DNA of 64,000 nt from NCBI RefSeq assembly GCF_000006945.2, contig NC_003197.2:2790001-2854000 (forward strand), read 5' to 3'. Both the position numbers and the translations under genes were made by a program. The notes beneath the pieces are model-generated. The model was not told the origin of the DNA and searched no databases. It saw only the letters and a program-made list of their open reading frames with translations. The stretch is from Salmonella enterica subsp. enterica serovar Typhimurium str. LT2 (GTDB lineage: Bacteria > Pseudomonadota > Gammaproteobacteria > Enterobacterales > Enterobacteriaceae). Positions 63,412 through 64,000 of this stretch are shown piece after piece (within the stretch, counting starts at the first letter, position 1; each line of letters begins with the position of its first letter).

Positions 63412-63999
63412 TTATTGTGGTAATGCAGGCCACCTGATTGCGGTGAAGGTGGCCTCATCTGAAACGTCTGTTAAGTCAAGCGATTTAAGAACATTGATAT
63501 AGTTCATCCACAAAATCAAAGCCGCTTTATTTTCATCACTGATAATTCCCAACGTTAATTCTGTGCGCCAGTCCTTAATGGCATTATCTGCATCGTTAAG
63601 TAATTTCTGTCGGGTGGTTTCGGCCTTAGCCTGATAATCCACCGGAACGGGTAAAACCTTACCATCTCTGTACAACCATGAGCCATCACCACGACAATCA
63701 TCAGGACAGTCAGCAGCGTCTATTTCCGCAACAGACATATTAACCGGCCACAACATTGATACAGCATATGTGTTTCCACGTTGCGGGACTGGATGATTAA
63801 CAACACCCCAGATAACCCCTTCAGGATCGTACATAATTTTTGCAGTATCATCAGAAAATAATGACTGACATTCATACCAGTCCTGCCCGTCTTCCGATTC
63901 CAGGAAATATGCACCTATATTTATTTCGGCCTGAGTTTTACCCCTGCTTACGGGGTCGTCAATAAGTCTGAAATTTTTGATATTCTGATATTTTTTCAT
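63412..63999 (-). CDS. Tail-fibre assembly protein of the active cassette
   Basis: 195 residues, Tfa family (MKKYQNIKNFRLIDDPVSRG; TRQKLLNDADNAIKDWRTEL). It faces the direction of late transcription and converges on the other chaperone with only 3 bases between stops. Its partner fibre gene must lie to the right of the window. The ATG is at 63999, one base from the window edge. Confidence 0.88.
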   Translation of the reverse strand: MKKYQNIKNFRLIDDPVSRGKTQAEINIGAYFLESEDGQDWYECQSLFSDDTAKIMYDPEGVIWGVVNHPVPQRGNTYAVSMLWPVNMSVAEIDAADCPDDCRGDGSWLYRDGKVLPVPVDYQAKAETTRQKLLNDADNAIKDWRTELTLGIISDENKAALILWMNYINVLKSLDLTDVSDEATFTAIRWPALPQ

Positions 64000-64000
64000 T

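Overview
The window is a chromosome segment of Salmonella enterica, Typhimurium-like. Four things support this. The gene order is the enterobacterial pssA-rrnG-clpB-pheA/tyrA/aroF-rplS/trmD/rimM/rpsP-ffh-grpE-recN-smpB-ssrA core. The tmRNA tag reads ANDETYALAA. The 23S rRNA carries a Salmonella-type intervening sequence. Salmonella pathogenicity island 9 (bapA and its type I secretion genes) and a P2/Fels-2-like prophage flank ssrA. Names come from sequence recognition alone; no database search was run.

Layout. (1) 1-6.3 kb: 3' part of pat (lysine acetyltransferase), pssA, yfiM, kgtP and a small DUF4385-type gene. (2) 6.4-12.0 kb: a complete rRNA operon on the minus strand (P1/P2, boxA, 16S, tRNA-Glu, spacer boxA, 23S with a helix-25 insert, 5S, terminator), with an ERIC-like repeat in the 23S-5S spacer. 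(3) 12.1-18.0 kb: clpB with a sigma-32 promoter, pgeF, rluD, bamD, and raiA with a near-ideal CRP site. (4) 18.0-24.7 kb: pheL-pheA with attenuator, an SMP-30/gluconolactonase-like gene inserted between pheA and tyrA, aroF-tyrA with TyrR boxes, and the c-di-GMP pair yfiR-dgcN without yfiB. (5) 24.8-36.97 kb: rpsP-rimM-trmD-rplS, ffh, ypjD-corB, an unrecognised AT-rich acidic gene, grpE, nadK, recN with SOS boxes, bamE, ratA-ratB and smpB.

(6) 37-53.9 kb is SPI-9. A 3,824-residue secreted adhesin (BapA) with about 28 tandem Ig-like repeats is followed by its TolC-like outer-membrane protein, LapB-like ABC transporter and HlyD-like adaptor, with overlapping reading frames for the last three. 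The island separates smpB from its RNA partner ssrA. (7) 53.95-54.35 kb is ssrA. (8) 54.4-64.0 kb is the right part of a P2-like prophage: ogr, D, U, T, E/E' (with a -1 frameshift site), FII, FI, an Ogr-type late promoter site, then a Gin/Hin-type invertase beside a gix/hix-like site. Beyond that site lies a tail-fibre cassette that faces the wrong way to be expressed. It is back-to-back with a second tail-fibre assembly gene facing the late-transcription direction. The invertible segment runs off the window's right end.

The core genes are ordinary and highly conserved. The points most worth follow-up are the invertible tail-fibre module, the two repeat classes and retention-like N-terminus of BapA, the insertions inside the rRNA operon, and three small genes that interrupt the E. 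coli gene order.
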